Below, piece after piece: positions 29,025 through 40,006 of a stretch of DNA of 64,000 nt. Position 1 is the stretch's first letter. The number at the start of each line of letters is the position of its first letter. The position numbers were made by a program, and so were the translations under genes. The DNA comes from Pseudomonas sp. ATCC PTA-122608 (GTDB lineage Bacteria > Pseudomonadota > Gammaproteobacteria > Pseudomonadales > Pseudomonadaceae): positions 1-64,000 of the forward strand of contig NZ_LPNO01000014.1 in assembly GCF_001952855.1 (NCBI RefSeq), written 5' to 3'. The notes beneath the pieces were generated by a model. It worked only from the letters and a program-made list of their open reading frames with translations, was not told the DNA's origin and did not search any database.

Positions 29025-30740
29025 ATGCGCACCAGTCAATATTTGCTCGCCACACAGAAAGAAACGCCTTCCGACGCGGTCGTGATCAGCCACCAGCTGA
29101 TGCTGCGCGCCGGCATGATCCGCAAACTGGCCTCGGGCCTGTACACCTGGCTGCCCATGGGCTTGAAGGTGATGCGCAAGGTCGAAGCCATCGTTCGTGA
29201 AGAAATGAACGCTGCCGGCTCTCTGGAAGTGTTGATGCCGAGCACCCAACCGGCTGAGCTGTGGCAGGAATCCGGGCGCTGGGAAGAGTACGGCCCTGAA
29301 TTGCTGCGCTTCAAGGACCGTCATGGCCGCGACTTCTGCGCCGGCCCGACCCACGAAGAAGTGATCACCGACCTGATGCGCAACGAGTTGAGCAGCTATA
29401 AACAGCTGCCCCTCAACCTGTATCAGATCCAGACCAAATTCCGTGACGAAATCCGCCCACGCTTCGGTTTGATGCGCGGCCGCGAATTCATCATGAAGGA
29501 CGCCTATTCGTTCCACCCGGACCAGGCGTCCCTGCAAGTCACCTACGACCGCATGCACACCGCTTACTGCAACGTGTTCACCCGCCTGGGCCTGAAATTC
29601 CGCCCGGTTGAAGCCGACAACGGCTCCATCGGCGGTGCCGGTTCCCACGAATTCCACGTGCTGGCCGAGTCCGGTGAAGACGACATCGTGTTCAGCAACG
29701 GTTCCGACTACGCGGCGAACATCGAGAAAGCCGAAGCCGTGCCACGGGAAACCTCCCGCCCTGCGCCAAGCGAAGAGCTGCGCCTGGTGGACACGCCTGA
29801 GACCAAGACCATCGCAGCCCTGGTGGAGAAATTCAATCTGCCGATTGAAAAGACCATCAAGACCCTGATCGTGCGCGCCGAGGAAGAAGGCAAGCTGATC
29901 GCCCTGGTGATCCGCGGCGACCACGAGCTCAACGAAATCAAGGCCGCCCAGCAGCCAGGCGTTGCCAACCCGCTGGTCATGGCCACCGACTCAGAACTGC
30001 GTGACGCGATTGGCGCCGGCGCTGGCTCCCTGGGCCCGCTGAACCTGCCACTGCCGATCATCATCGACCGTTCGGTTGAGCTGATGAGCGACTTCGGCAT
30101 CGGTGCGAACATCGATGACAAGCACTACTTCGGCGTGAACTGGGAACGTGACCTGCCGGTTCCGACCGTGGCCGACCTGCGCAACGTGGTTGCCGGCGAC
30201 CCGAGCCCGGACGGCAAGGGCACCTTGGAAATCAAGCGCGGCATCGAAGTCGGGCACATCTTCCAGCTGGGCAACAAGTACAGCAAGGCGATGAAGTGCG
30301 AAGTGCTGGGCGAGAACGGCAAGCCGATCACCCTGGAAATGGGCTGCTACGGCATTGGTGTTTCCCGCGTGGTTGCGGCTGCCATCGAGCAGAACAACGA
30401 CGAGAAAGGCATCATCTGGAGTGACGCCCTCGCGCCGTTCCAGGTAGCCTTGGTACCGCTGCGCTACGAAACCGAGCAAGTACGCGAGGCCACCGACAAG
30501 CTGTACGCCGAACTGACGGCGGCCGGTTTTGAAGTGCTGCTGGATGATCGGGACAAGAAAACCAGCCCGGGCATCAAGTTCGCCGACATGGAACTGATTG
30601 GCATCCCGCACCGGATCGTGGTCAGTGACCGCGGCCTGGCCGATGGCAATCTGGAATACAAGAGCCGGACCGAAGCCGAAGCCCAACCGTTGCCGGTGGC
30701 TGACGTGCTGTCTTTCCTTCAGGCGCGTATTCGTCGCTGA
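29025..30740 (+). CDS. proS: Prolyl-tRNA synthetase
   Basis: A 571-residue class II synthetase of the bacterial type with the editing (INS) domain inserted between motifs 2 and 3. The start [18 protein letters not shown] is the family's usual start. Motif 2 region: [18 protein letters not shown]. Motif 3: [15 protein letters not shown]. It charges tRNA-Pro and hydrolyses mischarged Ala-tRNA. The frame is open for 75 nt upstream, without support for a longer protein. Confidence 0.96.
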   Translation: MRTSQYLLATQKETPSDAVVISHQLMLRAGMIRKLASGLYTWLPMGLKVMRKVEAIVREEMNAAGSLEVLMPSTQPAELWQESGRWEEYGPELLRFKDRHGRDFCAGPTHEEVITDLMRNELSSYKQLPLNLYQIQTKFRDEIRPRFGLMRGREFIMKDAYSFHPDQASLQVTYDRMHTAYCNVFTRLGLKFRPVEADNGSIGGAGSHEFHVLAESGEDDIVFSNGSDYAANIEKAEAVPRETSRPAPSEELRLVDTPETKTIAALVEKFNLPIEKTIKTLIVRAEEEGKLIALVIRGDHELNEIKAAQQPGVANPLVMATDSELRDAIGAGAGSLGPLNLPLPIIIDRSVELMSDFGIGANIDDKHYFGVNWERDLPVPTVADLRNVVAGDPSPDGKGTLEIKRGIEVGHIFQLGNKYSKAMKCEVLGENGKPITLEMGCYGIGVSRVVAAAIEQNNDEKGIIWSDALAPFQVALVPLRYETEQVREATDKLYAELTAAGFEVLLDDRDKKTSPGIKFADMELIGIPHRIVVSDRGLADGNLEYKSRTEAEAQPLPVADVLSFLQARIRR

Positions 30741-30760
30741 AAACCATATCAAGAGTCGTC

Positions 30761-31714
30761 ATGTTCAAGCGAAACACCATAGCCCTGGGGGGCGCCACGT
30801 TATGTGGCGCCCTGCTGGTCAGCGGCTGCGCCAACCAAATGTCGCAACGCAGCGAGCACGAGGAACGTGTCGAGCGCAAATTGCTCGATCACAGCCTGCA
30901 GATCGACGTGGGCGAACCCAAGGTGCTGGAGCTGCCGCAACGCCGGGTGCGCATTCACGAGCAAAAGACCTTTGAGGTCACCGAATTCGAAGTCACCCGT
31001 CGTTACGACCGCTACACGCCCTACCAGCCTTGGCGCAAACTCTATGAGATGCCCCTCGGCGCGGTCGCGCTCGTGGCGGGCGTCGGCGCCAACGTGGCGA
31101 ATATCTTTGCCCTGGGCAACTTGCCTGCCAGCGTGACCCGTGACTGGCTCAGCTACGGCGTGGACGGGATCAACCCGTTCATGAACGTGCAATCCCATGG
31201 TCGGGCGCAACAGAACCTGGCGGGCATCGATGAAGTCCAGCGCGACAAGCGTGTGGAGTATTCGAGCCTGCCCTGGAGCGAGCGCCCGGTACAGGTGACG
31301 GCTGGCAAGCAAACCCATGAACTGACCACCGACCGTAACGGCGTGCTGCGCCTGAACCTGCTGGACAGCCCGTTTGCCGAGCAGGACCTGAACCGCATCA
31401 GCATCCTGAAGATCAGCGTTGAAGATGCCCAGGATGACGTGCACTCGGACTCATCCCTGGCCGTCAGCAGCACCCTGCGCAGCAAATTGCTCGAAGCTCA
31501 CGGGTTGATCTACGACGACCTCGAAGACGATGAAGTCAACGAGTGGGTGCACCGGGTCAAGCGCCTGTCGGAGCTGGGCCTGGAAGAAGAAGCCAGCGAG
31601 CTGGAACAAAGCCTGATTGAACTGACCCGCAACGATCCGGAGTTGCAGCAGGAATTCTTGCAGGCATTGACCAAGGATGCGGGTCGGCTGGTGGCGGATC
31701 CCGGGGCACGCTGA
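30761..31714 (+). CDS. Lipoprotein of unknown function
   Basis: A 317-residue protein with a lipoprotein signal: basic start MFKRN, hydrophobic core, and lipobox LLVSGCANQ with Cys at about residue 23. Residue +2 is Ala, consistent with outer-membrane sorting. A hydrophobic segment GAVALVAGVGANVANIFAL lies at about 101-120. The C-terminal third is acidic and helical. It follows proS by 20 nt, and a gene in the same place follows proS in P. aeruginosa, as I recall. I do not recognise the domain. Confidence 0.8.
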   Translation: MFKRNTIALGGATLCGALLVSGCANQMSQRSEHEERVERKLLDHSLQIDVGEPKVLELPQRRVRIHEQKTFEVTEFEVTRRYDRYTPYQPWRKLYEMPLGAVALVAGVGANVANIFALGNLPASVTRDWLSYGVDGINPFMNVQSHGRAQQNLAGIDEVQRDKRVEYSSLPWSERPVQVTAGKQTHELTTDRNGVLRLNLLDSPFAEQDLNRISILKISVEDAQDDVHSDSSLAVSSTLRSKLLEAHGLIYDDLEDDEVNEWVHRVKRLSELGLEEEASELEQSLIELTRNDPELQQEFLQALTKDAGRLVADPGAR

Positions 31715-31724
31715 AGCCATTAAA

Positions 31725-31814
31725 TGTGGGAGCGGGCTTGCTCGCGAATACGGTGTGTCAGTTGATGCATATGCTGGCTGACACGCCGTATTCGCGAGCA
31801 AGCCCGCTCCCACA
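31725..31814. repeat. REPIN, 90 bp, class GTGGGAGCGGGC
   Basis: Inverted TGTGGGAGCGGGCTTGCTCG arms around a centre containing TGTGTCAG and CTGACACG. It separates the lipoprotein gene and dinB, which converge. Confidence 0.9.
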
Positions 31815-31829
31815 TTTGGTTTCCGGTTT

Positions 31830-32888
31830 CTACCAGGGGAATTGGAGCTGCTCGTTGCCGCTGCTCAAGTCCAGCAAACGCACACCTATTCCCAACAATC
31901 GCACCGGCTTGCCGCCACGATTGAAAGCCTGGGTCAGCAACTGCCGGTAACTCTCCAGATCCCGCCCTGCCCCGGCCTGCTCCAGGGTGGTTTGGGTAAA
32001 GTCGTGAAACTTCACTTTGACGAACGGCTTGCCCGCCCGATAGCTGCTGTCGATGCGCGCCATGCGTCCGGCCAGGGTGTCCATCAGCTCCGGCAGCTTT
32101 TCCAGGCAACTGGGCAAGTCCGGCAGGTCGACGTCGTAGGTGTTTTCCACGCTGATGGATTGCCGGCGACTATCGTTCTGCACCACACGGTCATCGATCC
32201 CACGGGCCAGGCTCCAAAGCCGCTCGCCGAAGCTGCCAAATTCACGCACCAGCGCCAGCTTGTTCCACTCTCGCAGTTGCAGGCAGTCTTCGATCCCCAG
32301 CCGCGTCAGCTTGTCGGCCGTTACCTTGCCCACGCCGTGGAGCTTTTTCACCGGCAGCGCCGAGACAAAGTCTTCGACCTGATCGGGGGTGATCACAAAC
32401 AGTCCGTTGGGTTTTTTCCAGTCGCTGGCGATCTTGGCGAGAAACTTGTTCGGCGCCACGCCGGCAGAAACGGTGATATGCAATTGATTGGAGACCCGCC
32501 GGCGAATGTCCTGGGCGATGCGCGTGGCGCTGCCGCCGAAATGCGGGCTGTCGGAGACGTCGAGGTAGGCTTCGTCCAGGGATAACGGTTCGATCAGGTC
32601 GGTGTAGTCGCGAAAGATCGTCTGGATTTCCTTGGACGCTTCTTTATAAGCGTCCATGCGCGGCTTGACGATGGTCAGGTCCGGACACAGCTTCAACGCG
32701 TGCCGGGACGACATGGCTGAACGCACACCATAAGCCCGCGCCTCATAGTTGCAGGTAGCGATCACACCGCGACGGTCTGCCGAGCCACCGACCGCCAGGG
32801 GCTTTTGCGCCAGGGTCGGGTCGTCGCGCATCTCGATGGCGGCGTAGAAGCAATCACAGTCGACGTGGATGATTTTGCGCTGCGTCAT
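31830..32888 (-). CDS. dinB: DNA polymerase IV
   Basis: A 352-residue Y-family translesion polymerase. The start MTQRKIIHVDCDCFYAAIEM includes the first catalytic Asp and the steric-gate Phe-Tyr; SLDEAYLDVS has the second acidic pair. The helix-hairpin-helix thumb region is KLHGVGKVTADKL, and the little-finger domain follows. The ATG at 32888 is preferred over longer frames for family agreement. No beta-clamp motif is obvious beyond the C-terminal LQFPW. A LexA box lies 58 nt upstream. Confidence 0.94.
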   Translation of the reverse strand: MTQRKIIHVDCDCFYAAIEMRDDPTLAQKPLAVGGSADRRGVIATCNYEARAYGVRSAMSSRHALKLCPDLTIVKPRMDAYKEASKEIQTIFRDYTDLIEPLSLDEAYLDVSDSPHFGGSATRIAQDIRRRVSNQLHITVSAGVAPNKFLAKIASDWKKPNGLFVITPDQVEDFVSALPVKKLHGVGKVTADKLTRLGIEDCLQLREWNKLALVREFGSFGERLWSLARGIDDRVVQNDSRRQSISVENTYDVDLPDLPSCLEKLPELMDTLAGRMARIDSSYRAGKPFVKVKFHDFTQTTLEQAGAGRDLESYRQLLTQAFNRGGKPVRLLGIGVRLLDLSSGNEQLQFPW

Positions 32889-32945
32889 ATATAAGGCAGT
32901 GATTCTGGGCAGAAAACGAACAGGCGGGCAGTATCTCATTCACAC

Positions 32946-32961
32946 CTGTATATAGCACCAG
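32946..32961. promoter_or_regulatory. LexA box of dinB
   Basis: CTGTATATAGCACCAG fits the CTG-N10-CAG SOS operator. It lies 58 nt before the dinB start. Confidence 0.85.
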
Positions 32962-33138
32962 TAGTTTGAATCTTCCGCCTAAGCGGTAGGAAAATTCGTA
33001 GATGAATTCATTTTCTCAATCGAAACACACCCCCCAATAGAGCTGAAAGCCTCGGCCAGACTGGCCCCGCGGCCTATCAAGGGGCCACCTTGGAGAGCTA
33101 ACCGATTGAACCACAAGCGCTTTTCTTTGAATCAGCGG
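32962..33138. other. Intergenic stretch between dinB and the first fMet tRNA
   Basis: No gene seen. It holds a GC-rich palindromic patch (GGCCAGACTGGCC and CCGCGG, about 33055-33073). On the minus strand there is a short D-arm-like sequence (CAATCGGTTAGC) that might be a tRNA relic. Confidence 0.35.
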
Positions 33139-33166
33139 TTGACACACTCGCGTTCCTCTGTAGAAT
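33139..33166 (+). promoter_or_regulatory. Promoter of the first tRNA-fMet
   Basis: TTGACA, a 16-nt spacer and TAGAAT, 13 nt before the tRNA. It is a near-consensus sigma-70 promoter. Confidence 0.85.
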
Positions 33167-33179
33167 GCCGACACACAGA

Positions 33180-33256
<77 letters not shown>

Positions 33257-33262
33257 AACATC

Positions 33263-33295
33263 AAAAAAGGCTACTCGAAAGAGTGGCCTTTTTTG
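33263..33295 (+). terminator. Terminator of tRNA-fMet copy 1
   Basis: AAAAAAGGCTACTC-gaaa-GAGTGGCCTTTTTT hairpin with T-run. Confidence 0.9.
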
Positions 33296-33422
33296 TGCCT
33301 GTCTGTTTTAGCCCCTCTTTTCGATTGTCTGACAAAAATCCTTTCCCAATCGCGCACTTACCGCACGCGCGTGACAATCCGACGCTAATTTGCACTTATT
33401 TGACCCATCGTTCGATTAACGG

Positions 33423-33450
33423 TTGACACCCTGCCGTTGCTCTGTAGAAT
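33423..33450 (+). promoter_or_regulatory. Promoter of the second tRNA-fMet
   Basis: TTGACA, 16-nt spacer and TAGAAT, laid out as in the first unit but with a different spacer sequence. Confidence 0.85.
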
Positions 33451-33463
33451 GCCGCCACACAGA

Positions 33464-33540
<77 letters not shown>

Positions 33541-33546
33541 AACATC

Positions 33547-33580
33547 AAAAAAGGCTGCTCGAAAGAGTGGCCTTTTTTGT
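33547..33580 (+). terminator. Terminator of tRNA-fMet copy 2
   Basis: AAAAAAGGCTGCTC-gaaa-GAGTGGCCTTTTTT. It differs from copy 1 by one base in the stem. Confidence 0.9.
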
Positions 33581-33820
33581 ATCTGACGAAAAAGTCCTTT
33601 TGAAACAATGGCATGGCATCTTTCATGAAACCGTACACGGTTTGTAGAGTCCATCTCATTGCAAGCTATGCTAAGTCTTCAAGCACTGTCCTTCTACGAC
33701 CAATGGGCGCTGTCGCTGCACTTCGCGATACGCGTTAATATTTGTAATTATTTTGTCCATAGGGATTGGTAACTTGGCTGGATACCTCCATCCTGTCGCG
33801 CACAATCCACGAGGTGATTG

Positions 33821-36463
33821 ATGCGCGCCAACTCGTCTGAACCACAAGACACTGTCACAGCGACACAACCGATCACTCCCACCCGTTTGCGCTGGCTGGA
33901 TCTGTTGAGCAAATACCGCCAGCCCATCGGACTGGCCGTCACTTTGTTGCTGTTCGCAATCGCCCTTATCGCCTGTCGCCACCTGCTGCTTGAGCTGGAC
34001 CTGTACGCGCTCCACGATTCGATCCTGGAAGTGCCGAAGCCCGCCCTGCTGGGCGCATTCGGTGCCGCTGTCGCCGGCTTTATCATTCTGTTGGGCTATG
34101 AATTTTCCGGCGCCCGCTATGCCGGCGTGAAGCTGCCTGCCAAGACCTTGGCCTACGGCGGCTTTACCGCTTTCGCCATTGGCAATGCGATTGGTCTGTC
34201 GATGCTCTCGGGCGGTTCGGTACGCTACCGTTTATATGCACGGTATGGCATCGGTGCCTCCGAAGTGGCCCGCATGACCGTGTTTGCCAGCCTGGCCCTG
34301 GGTTGCGCCCTGCCGCCACTGGCTGCCCTGGCCACCCTGAGCAACCTGCCCGCCGCGTCCAGCGCGCTGCATTTACCCGCGAGCCTGCTGGGTGGTGTCG
34401 CTGGCGCCGTATTGTTGTTGACGGCAGCACTGTGCATCGGCATCTATCGTCGCCGGCTGCCGGAACAACCTTACCCGGACAACCTGCTGGTCAAGGCCGG
34501 GCGCCGCACCTTGCGCCTGCCGGGCCGTCGCCTGACCTTTCTGCAACTGATCATCACCGCCCTCGACGTCGCCGCTGCCGCCACCGTGCTGTATATGCTG
34601 CTGCCGGAAGCGCCACCCTTTGGCCCGTTCCTGCTCGTGTACCTGCTGGCCCTGGCCGCCGGCGTGCTCAGCCATGTACCGGGCGGCGTCGGGGTGTTCG
34701 AAGCGATCCTGCTGGCCGCCTTTGCCGACAAGCTGGGCGCCGCGCCACTGGCTGCCGCATTGCTGCTATACCGGATGATCTATGTGGTGCTGCCACTGTT
34801 GATCGCATGCGTATTCCTGCTGGTCAATGAAGCCCAGCGTCTGTTCCATACACAGCAAAGCCTGCGGGCGGCCTCGGGCCTCGCTGCACCGATCCTGGCC
34901 GTACTGGTTTTTTTGTCAGGCGTGGTCCTGCTGTTTTCCGGCGCAACCCCGGAAATCGACTCACGCCTGGAAAACATCGGCTTCCTGATTCCTCATCGCC
35001 TGATTGACGCTTCGCACTTTGGTGCCAGCCTGATCGGCGTGCTTTGCCTGCTCTTGGCCCAGGGCCTGCGTCGCCGGTTGTCGGCCGCGTGGATGCTGAC
35101 CATGGTGCTGCTGCTGACGGGCGCCCTGCTCTCCTTGCTCAAGGGTTTCGACTGGGAAGAAGCCAGCCTGATGACCATGACGGCGGTGCTGCTGGCGATC
35201 TTTCGGCGTTCGTTCTATCGCGCCAGCCGCCTGACCGAACTGCCCTTCTCGCCGCTGTATCTTGTTGCCAGCGTGTGCGTGCTCGGTGCGTCGATCTGGC
35301 TGCTGTTGTTCGCCTACCAGGACGTGCCCTACAGCCATCAACTGTGGTGGCAGTTCACCCTCGACGCCAACGCCCCGCGTGGCTTGCGCTCGCTGCTGGG
35401 CGCTGCCGTGGTGCTGGTGGTGGTCTCGCTGACCTGGCTGCTGCGTACCGCGCGCCCGATCATCCATCTGCCGACCCCCGAAGAGCTGGAGCGCGCCACC
35501 AAGATCCTGATGAACTCGGCGCAACCCGACGGCGGCCTGGCGCTGACCGGCGACAAGGCCCTGCTGTTTCACCCCAACGACGAAGCGTTCCTGATGTACG
35601 CTCGTCGCGGCCGCAGCCTGGTGGCTTTGTATGACCCGATCGGCCCGACCCTGCAACGGGCCGAGATGATCTGGCAGTTCCGTGACTTGTGCGACATTCA
35701 CCATGCGCGCCCGGTGTTCTACCAGGTGCGGGCAGAGAACCTGCCGTACTACATGGACATCGGCCTGACCGCGATCAAGCTGGGTGAAGAAGCCCGGGTC
35801 GACCTGAAACGCTTTGACCTGGAAGCCAAGGGCAAAGAGATGAAGGACCTGCGCTACACCTGGAACCGCGGGACCCGAGACGGCCTGTCCCTGGAGATCC
35901 ACGAACCCGGCCAGGCGCCTATGGAGGAGCTGAAAGTCATCTCCGACGCATGGCTGACCGGCAAGAACGTGCGGGAAAAAGGCTTTTCCCTCGGACGATT
36001 CAGCGACGACTACCTCAAGCACTTTCGGATTGCGATCATTCGCTTCGAAGGGCGCCCGGTAGCGTTTGCGAACCTGCTTGAGACCTACAGCCATGACCTG
36101 GCCAGTCTCGACCTGATGCGTGCGCACCCGGACGCGCCGAAGCTGACCATGGAATTCATGATGGTCGGCTTGATTCAACATTATAAGAACCATGGCTACG
36201 CCCGCTTCAGCCTCGGCATGGTGCCGTTGTCGGGCCTGCAACCACGACGTGGCGCCCCGCTGACCCAACGCCTGGGCTCGATGGTGTTCCGCCGTGGCGA
36301 GCAACTGTATAACTTCCAAGGCTTGCGCCGCTTCAAAGACAAGTTCCAGCCTGACTGGGAACCCCGTTATATGGCCGTGCCCGCAGGACTTGATCCGCTG
36401 GTGGCACTGGCCGACACCGCCGCCCTGATTGCGGGCGGCTTGACTGGATTGGTGAAACGCTGA
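33821..36463 (+). CDS. mprF: MprF: aminoacyl-phosphatidylglycerol synthase/flippase
   Basis: An 880-residue membrane enzyme. About 14 hydrophobic spans fill residues 30-540 (flippase part, including HVPGGVGVFEAILL). The cytoplasmic C-terminal GNAT-like DUF2156 domain follows (about 550-870), with FHPNDEAFLMYARRGRSLVALYDPIGP and FMMVGLIQHYKNHGYARFSLGM. It transfers Ala or Lys from tRNA to phosphatidylglycerol and lowers the surface charge, giving resistance to cationic peptides. The amino acid cannot be read from sequence; P. aeruginosa uses Ala. GAGG lies 6 nt before ATG 33821. It overlaps the next gene by one base (TGATG). Confidence 0.92.
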   Translation: MRANSSEPQDTVTATQPITPTRLRWLDLLSKYRQPIGLAVTLLLFAIALIACRHLLLELDLYALHDSILEVPKPALLGAFGAAVAGFIILLGYEFSGARYAGVKLPAKTLAYGGFTAFAIGNAIGLSMLSGGSVRYRLYARYGIGASEVARMTVFASLALGCALPPLAALATLSNLPAASSALHLPASLLGGVAGAVLLLTAALCIGIYRRRLPEQPYPDNLLVKAGRRTLRLPGRRLTFLQLIITALDVAAAATVLYMLLPEAPPFGPFLLVYLLALAAGVLSHVPGGVGVFEAILLAAFADKLGAAPLAAALLLYRMIYVVLPLLIACVFLLVNEAQRLFHTQQSLRAASGLAAPILAVLVFLSGVVLLFSGATPEIDSRLENIGFLIPHRLIDASHFGASLIGVLCLLLAQGLRRRLSAAWMLTMVLLLTGALLSLLKGFDWEEASLMTMTAVLLAIFRRSFYRASRLTELPFSPLYLVASVCVLGASIWLLLFAYQDVPYSHQLWWQFTLDANAPRGLRSLLGAAVVLVVVSLTWLLRTARPIIHLPTPEELERATKILMNSAQPDGGLALTGDKALLFHPNDEAFLMYARRGRSLVALYDPIGPTLQRAEMIWQFRDLCDIHHARPVFYQVRAENLPYYMDIGLTAIKLGEEARVDLKRFDLEAKGKEMKDLRYTWNRGTRDGLSLEIHEPGQAPMEELKVISDAWLTGKNVREKGFSLGRFSDDYLKHFRIAIIRFEGRPVAFANLLETYSHDLASLDLMRAHPDAPKLTMEFMMVGLIQHYKNHGYARFSLGMVPLSGLQPRRGAPLTQRLGSMVFRRGEQLYNFQGLRRFKDKFQPDWEPRYMAVPAGLDPLVALADTAALIAGGLTGLVKR

Positions 36464-37749
36464 TGATTCGACGCTCCTGGCGGTATGTATTGGCATTTTT
36501 GGTGGTACTGGCACTGATCGTTGGTGGCGGCTACTGGTACTGGAACCGCCCTGCACCGCAACCGACTCTGGAACAACTGCCACAGGCTGACGGCACGGTC
36601 CTTACCCGCGTAACCCCGGGCACCGCGCCCAAGGCACGTGTAGCCGTGGCCGTGCTGGCCGATGAAACCCTGACCGACAGCCAACTGATCGCCCTCAGCC
36701 AGGGCGGCGCAGCGCAGATCGTCCAGGTGATCCTGCCCAAGGACGACTGCAAGTTGCAGGAACAAGCCCTGCAAACCGCCCTGGGCCAGCTTGCCGGCCC
36801 GGCGACCCTGGTCAGCGGCATCGGCCCTGGCGCAGCCCTGGCCTGGCGCTGGCTGGCCGCGCAGAACGACGACAAGGCGAATGCCATTTCCGTAGGTTTC
36901 GCGCTGGCACAACCTGGCTGCAACGACCCGCTGCCGAAAACCTCGGCCCACGGCAACTGGCTGGTGGCCTGGAACGATAACCCTGACGATGATGCCGCCA
37001 GTTTCGTACGCGACACGCCGCGCGCCACCACCAGCATCAGCGACTATGACGTTCACTACCCGCAAGTGCTGAACAACGAGCTGCGCAAGCAACTGGTGGG
37101 CTCGGACAACGGCGGCCTGGCAATCCCGGTGGTCGAAGTGCCAGCTGGCCAGGCCAAGGACACCGTCACCCTGTTCCTCTCCGGTGACGGCGGCTGGCGG
37201 GACCTGGACCGCGACGTGGCCGGTGAAATGGCCAAGATCGGCTACCCGGTGGTCGGCATCGATACCCTGCGCTACTACTGGCAGCACAAGTCTGCGGAAC
37301 AAAGCGCCAAGGACCTCGCCGAGCTGATGCAACACTACCGGCAGAAATGGGGCACCAAGCGCTTCGTGCTGACCGGTTACTCGTTCGGCGCCGACGTGTT
37401 GCCGGCCATCTACAACCGCCTGCCGGAAAACGAGCAGCAGCGTGTAGACGCAATCATCCTGCTGGCCTTCGCCCGTACCGGCAGCTTCGAGATCGAAGTG
37501 GAAGGCTGGCTGGGCAACGCCGGCAAAGAAGCCGCTACCGGCCCGGAAATGGCCAAGCTGCCAGCCGACAAGGTGGTGTGCATCTACGGTGCCGAAGAAG
37601 TCGACGAGAGTGGCTGCACCGACAAGACGGCAGTCGGTGAGGCCATGAAGCTGCCTGGCGGCCATCACTTCGACGAGAACTACCCGGCGCTGGCCAAGCG
37701 TTTGGTAGATATCATCGAGAAGCGCCAGGGCAAAACCCCGGCCGAATAA
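36463..37749 (+). CDS. virJ: AcvB/VirJ-type aminoacyl-phosphatidylglycerol hydrolase
   Basis: A 428-residue exported alpha/beta hydrolase. An N-terminal hydrophobic segment (residues 4-25) acts as signal or anchor. The C-terminal VirJ domain has TLFLSGDGGWRDLD (oxyanion region), the nucleophile in LTGYSFGADVLP (GxSxG), and a late His in PGGHHFDENY. The P. aeruginosa equivalent next to mprF removes the amino acid from the modified lipid, so the pair would make and unmake the same product. Translation is coupled to mprF. Confidence 0.88.
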   Translation: MIRRSWRYVLAFLVVLALIVGGGYWYWNRPAPQPTLEQLPQADGTVLTRVTPGTAPKARVAVAVLADETLTDSQLIALSQGGAAQIVQVILPKDDCKLQEQALQTALGQLAGPATLVSGIGPGAALAWRWLAAQNDDKANAISVGFALAQPGCNDPLPKTSAHGNWLVAWNDNPDDDAASFVRDTPRATTSISDYDVHYPQVLNNELRKQLVGSDNGGLAIPVVEVPAGQAKDTVTLFLSGDGGWRDLDRDVAGEMAKIGYPVVGIDTLRYYWQHKSAEQSAKDLAELMQHYRQKWGTKRFVLTGYSFGADVLPAIYNRLPENEQQRVDAIILLAFARTGSFEIEVEGWLGNAGKEAATGPEMAKLPADKVVCIYGAEEVDESGCTDKTAVGEAMKLPGGHHFDENYPALAKRLVDIIEKRQGKTPAE

Positions 37750-37757
37750 GCGCCCAC

Positions 37758-37797
37758 AAAAAAGCCCCCGCTGCCGCAAGGCACCGGGGGCTTTTTG
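37758..37797. terminator. Bidirectional terminator, virJ and kup
   Basis: AAAAAAGCCCCCG and CGGGGGCTTTTT form a strong stem between the convergent genes. Confidence 0.9.
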
Positions 37798-37803
37798 TTG
37801 GGC

Positions 37804-39705
37804 TTACATTTCTACCTGGGTACCGAGCTCGATCACCCGGTTAACCGGCAGCTTGAAAAAGCGCAGGTTGCCGTTGGCGTTCTTGAGCATGAAGGCGAAC
37901 AACCCTTCACGCCAGCGCGCCATGCCCTTGATGCGGGAGGCGATCACGGTTTCGCGGCTGAGGAAGTAGGTGGTGCGCATCGGGCTGAAGTCCAGGTCAT
38001 CCAGATGGCACAGCTTCAGCGCCTCGGGCACGTCCGGCTCATCGGTAAAGCCAAAATGCAGGATCACGCGGAAGAAGCCTTCGCCGTAGGAATCCACCTC
38101 AAAACGGCGCGAGACGGGCACACGCGGAATGTCTTCGTAGACTACCGTCAACAGCACCACTTGCTCGTGCAATACCTGGTTATGCAGCAGGTTGTGCAAC
38201 AGCGCATGGGGCACGGCGTCGGGCCGCGCGGTGAGGAATACCGCAGTGCCCTGCACGCGGTGAGGCGGCTGCACGCGGATACTGCTGATAAAGATCGGCA
38301 ACGGCAGGCCACCTTCGTCGAGGCGGTCTACCAGCAGCTGCTTGCCGCGCTTCCATGTGGTCATCAGCACGAACAGCACAATCCCCGCGAGTACCGGGAA
38401 GGCGCCGCCCTGGACGATCTTCGGCACGTTGGCCGCGAAGTACAGCCCGTCCACCAACAGGCAGCAAACCAGGACCGGCACTGCAAATATTGGTGGCCAT
38501 TTCCACAGCAGCAGCATGACTGCCGACACCAAGATGGTGGTCATCAGCATGGTGCCGGTCACCGCCACACCGTAAGCCGATGCCAGTGCGTTGGAGGACT
38601 CGAAACCCAGCACCAGCAGGATCACGCCGACCATCAGCGACCAGTTCACCGCGCCGATGTAGATCTGGCCCTGTTCGGCACTGGAGGTGTGCTGGATATG
38701 CATGCGCGGGATGTAACCCAGCTGGATAGCCTGGCGGGTCAGGGAGAACGCGCCGGAGATCACCGCCTGGGACGCGATCACCGTGGCCAGGGTGGACAAC
38801 ACCACCAGCGGGATCAGCGCCCAACTCGGCGCCAGCAGGTAGAACGGGTTGCGCGCGGCTTCAGGATCGCCGAGCAGCAGGGCACCCTGGCCGAAATAAT
38901 TGAGCACCAGTGCCGGCAACACCAGAATGAACCAGGCACGGGCGATGGGCTTACGGCCGAAGTGGCCCATGTCGGCGTACAGCGCCTCGGCACCGGTCAA
39001 CGCCAGTACCACCGCGCCTAGGATGGCCACGCCAATACCCGGGTGAGCCTCAAAGAAACGCACGCCCCACATCGGGTTCATGGCGTTGAGTACTTCCGGA
39101 TGCTGGGTGATGCCATAGGCGCCGAGGCCGCCCAGCACCAGGAACCAGGTCACCATCACCGGCCCGAACAACTTGCCGATGCGATCGGTGCCATGCTTCT
39201 GGATCAGGAAAAGGGCCACCAGCACCACCAGGGCGATCGGCACGACCCACTTTTCCAGGCCATCGAACGCCAGCTCCAGACCTTCCACCGCCGATAACAC
39301 GGAAATCGCCGGAGTGATCATGCTGTCGCCGTAGAACAGCGCCGCGCCGCACAGGCCACATACCACCAGGAAACTGCGCAATCGCTTGCGCTCACCTGCC
39401 GCCCGTCGCGCCAACGCGGTCAAGGCCATGATGCCGCCTTCGCCCTGGTTATCGGCACGCAGCACGAACAGCATGTATTTGATCGATACCACCCAGATCA
39501 GCGACCAGAAGATCAGCGCCAGGATCCCCAGCACACCGTCATGGTTGACTTGAACCCCATAGCCGCCGGTAAACACCTCTTTAAGGGTGTAGAGCGGGCT
39601 GGTACCGATATCGCCGTAAACCACCCCCACTGCCGCCACCAGCATGCCGATCGGCTTTGCGTTGGACTGCTCGGCACCTGCTGCCTGACTACTTGCCTGA
39701 CCCAT
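37804..39705 (-). CDS. kup: Kup-type potassium uptake protein
   Basis: A 633-residue transporter with 12 membrane spans (to about residue 450) and a C-terminal cytoplasmic domain. The family signature [18 protein letters not shown] lies at about residues 26-43, followed by [15 protein letters not shown] and [17 protein letters not shown]. It takes up K+ with protons. ATG 39705 has AGGAG 6 nt before it; a longer in-frame extension is not needed. Confidence 0.94.
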   Translation of the reverse strand: MGQASSQAAGAEQSNAKPIGMLVAAVGVVYGDIGTSPLYTLKEVFTGGYGVQVNHDGVLGILALIFWSLIWVVSIKYMLFVLRADNQGEGGIMALTALARRAAGERKRLRSFLVVCGLCGAALFYGDSMITPAISVLSAVEGLELAFDGLEKWVVPIALVVLVALFLIQKHGTDRIGKLFGPVMVTWFLVLGGLGAYGITQHPEVLNAMNPMWGVRFFEAHPGIGVAILGAVVLALTGAEALYADMGHFGRKPIARAWFILVLPALVLNYFGQGALLLGDPEAARNPFYLLAPSWALIPLVVLSTLATVIASQAVISGAFSLTRQAIQLGYIPRMHIQHTSSAEQGQIYIGAVNWSLMVGVILLVLGFESSNALASAYGVAVTGTMLMTTILVSAVMLLLWKWPPIFAVPVLVCCLLVDGLYFAANVPKIVQGGAFPVLAGIVLFVLMTTWKRGKQLLVDRLDEGGLPLPIFISSIRVQPPHRVQGTAVFLTARPDAVPHALLHNLLHNQVLHEQVVLLTVVYEDIPRVPVSRRFEVDSYGEGFFRVILHFGFTDEPDVPEALKLCHLDDLDFSPMRTTYFLSRETVIASRIKGMARWREGLFAFMLKNANGNLRFFKLPVNRVIELGTQVEM

Positions 39706-40006
39706 CAACCACTCCTGCCCTTTGACCTGCGGTCTTTTATAAACAGCGCGCCTGCTGCGGGCGCCTATGCTGTCCACAGCATGCGCTGTTTTACTTCTCG
39801 TTACAGACGATTTATTGACCGAGGAAATTCACTCAGGTGCAACGGCGCGAAGCATAGCGCAGCACTCGTCGTATTTCCCTGCATAAAGCTGGTCAAGAGC
39901 GATTCCCGTCGATAGAATTGCGCACTTTTTGATCAGAGGCGTGCCAAACGCCCATCCGCCACCTTTCGTGCACGACGGGCGGCGTCATTCAATACCGAGG
40001 TTAGAC
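39706..40006. other. Divergent intergenic region, kup / rimO
   Basis: 301 bp holding the upstream regions of both genes. I see no gene, repeat or clear operator here. Confidence 0.4.

Noticed and set aside
32990..33118. Possible tRNA on the minus strand before the fMet genes
   Set aside because: A D-arm-like CAATCGGTTAGC is present, but I could not form an acceptor stem, anticodon arm or T-arm.
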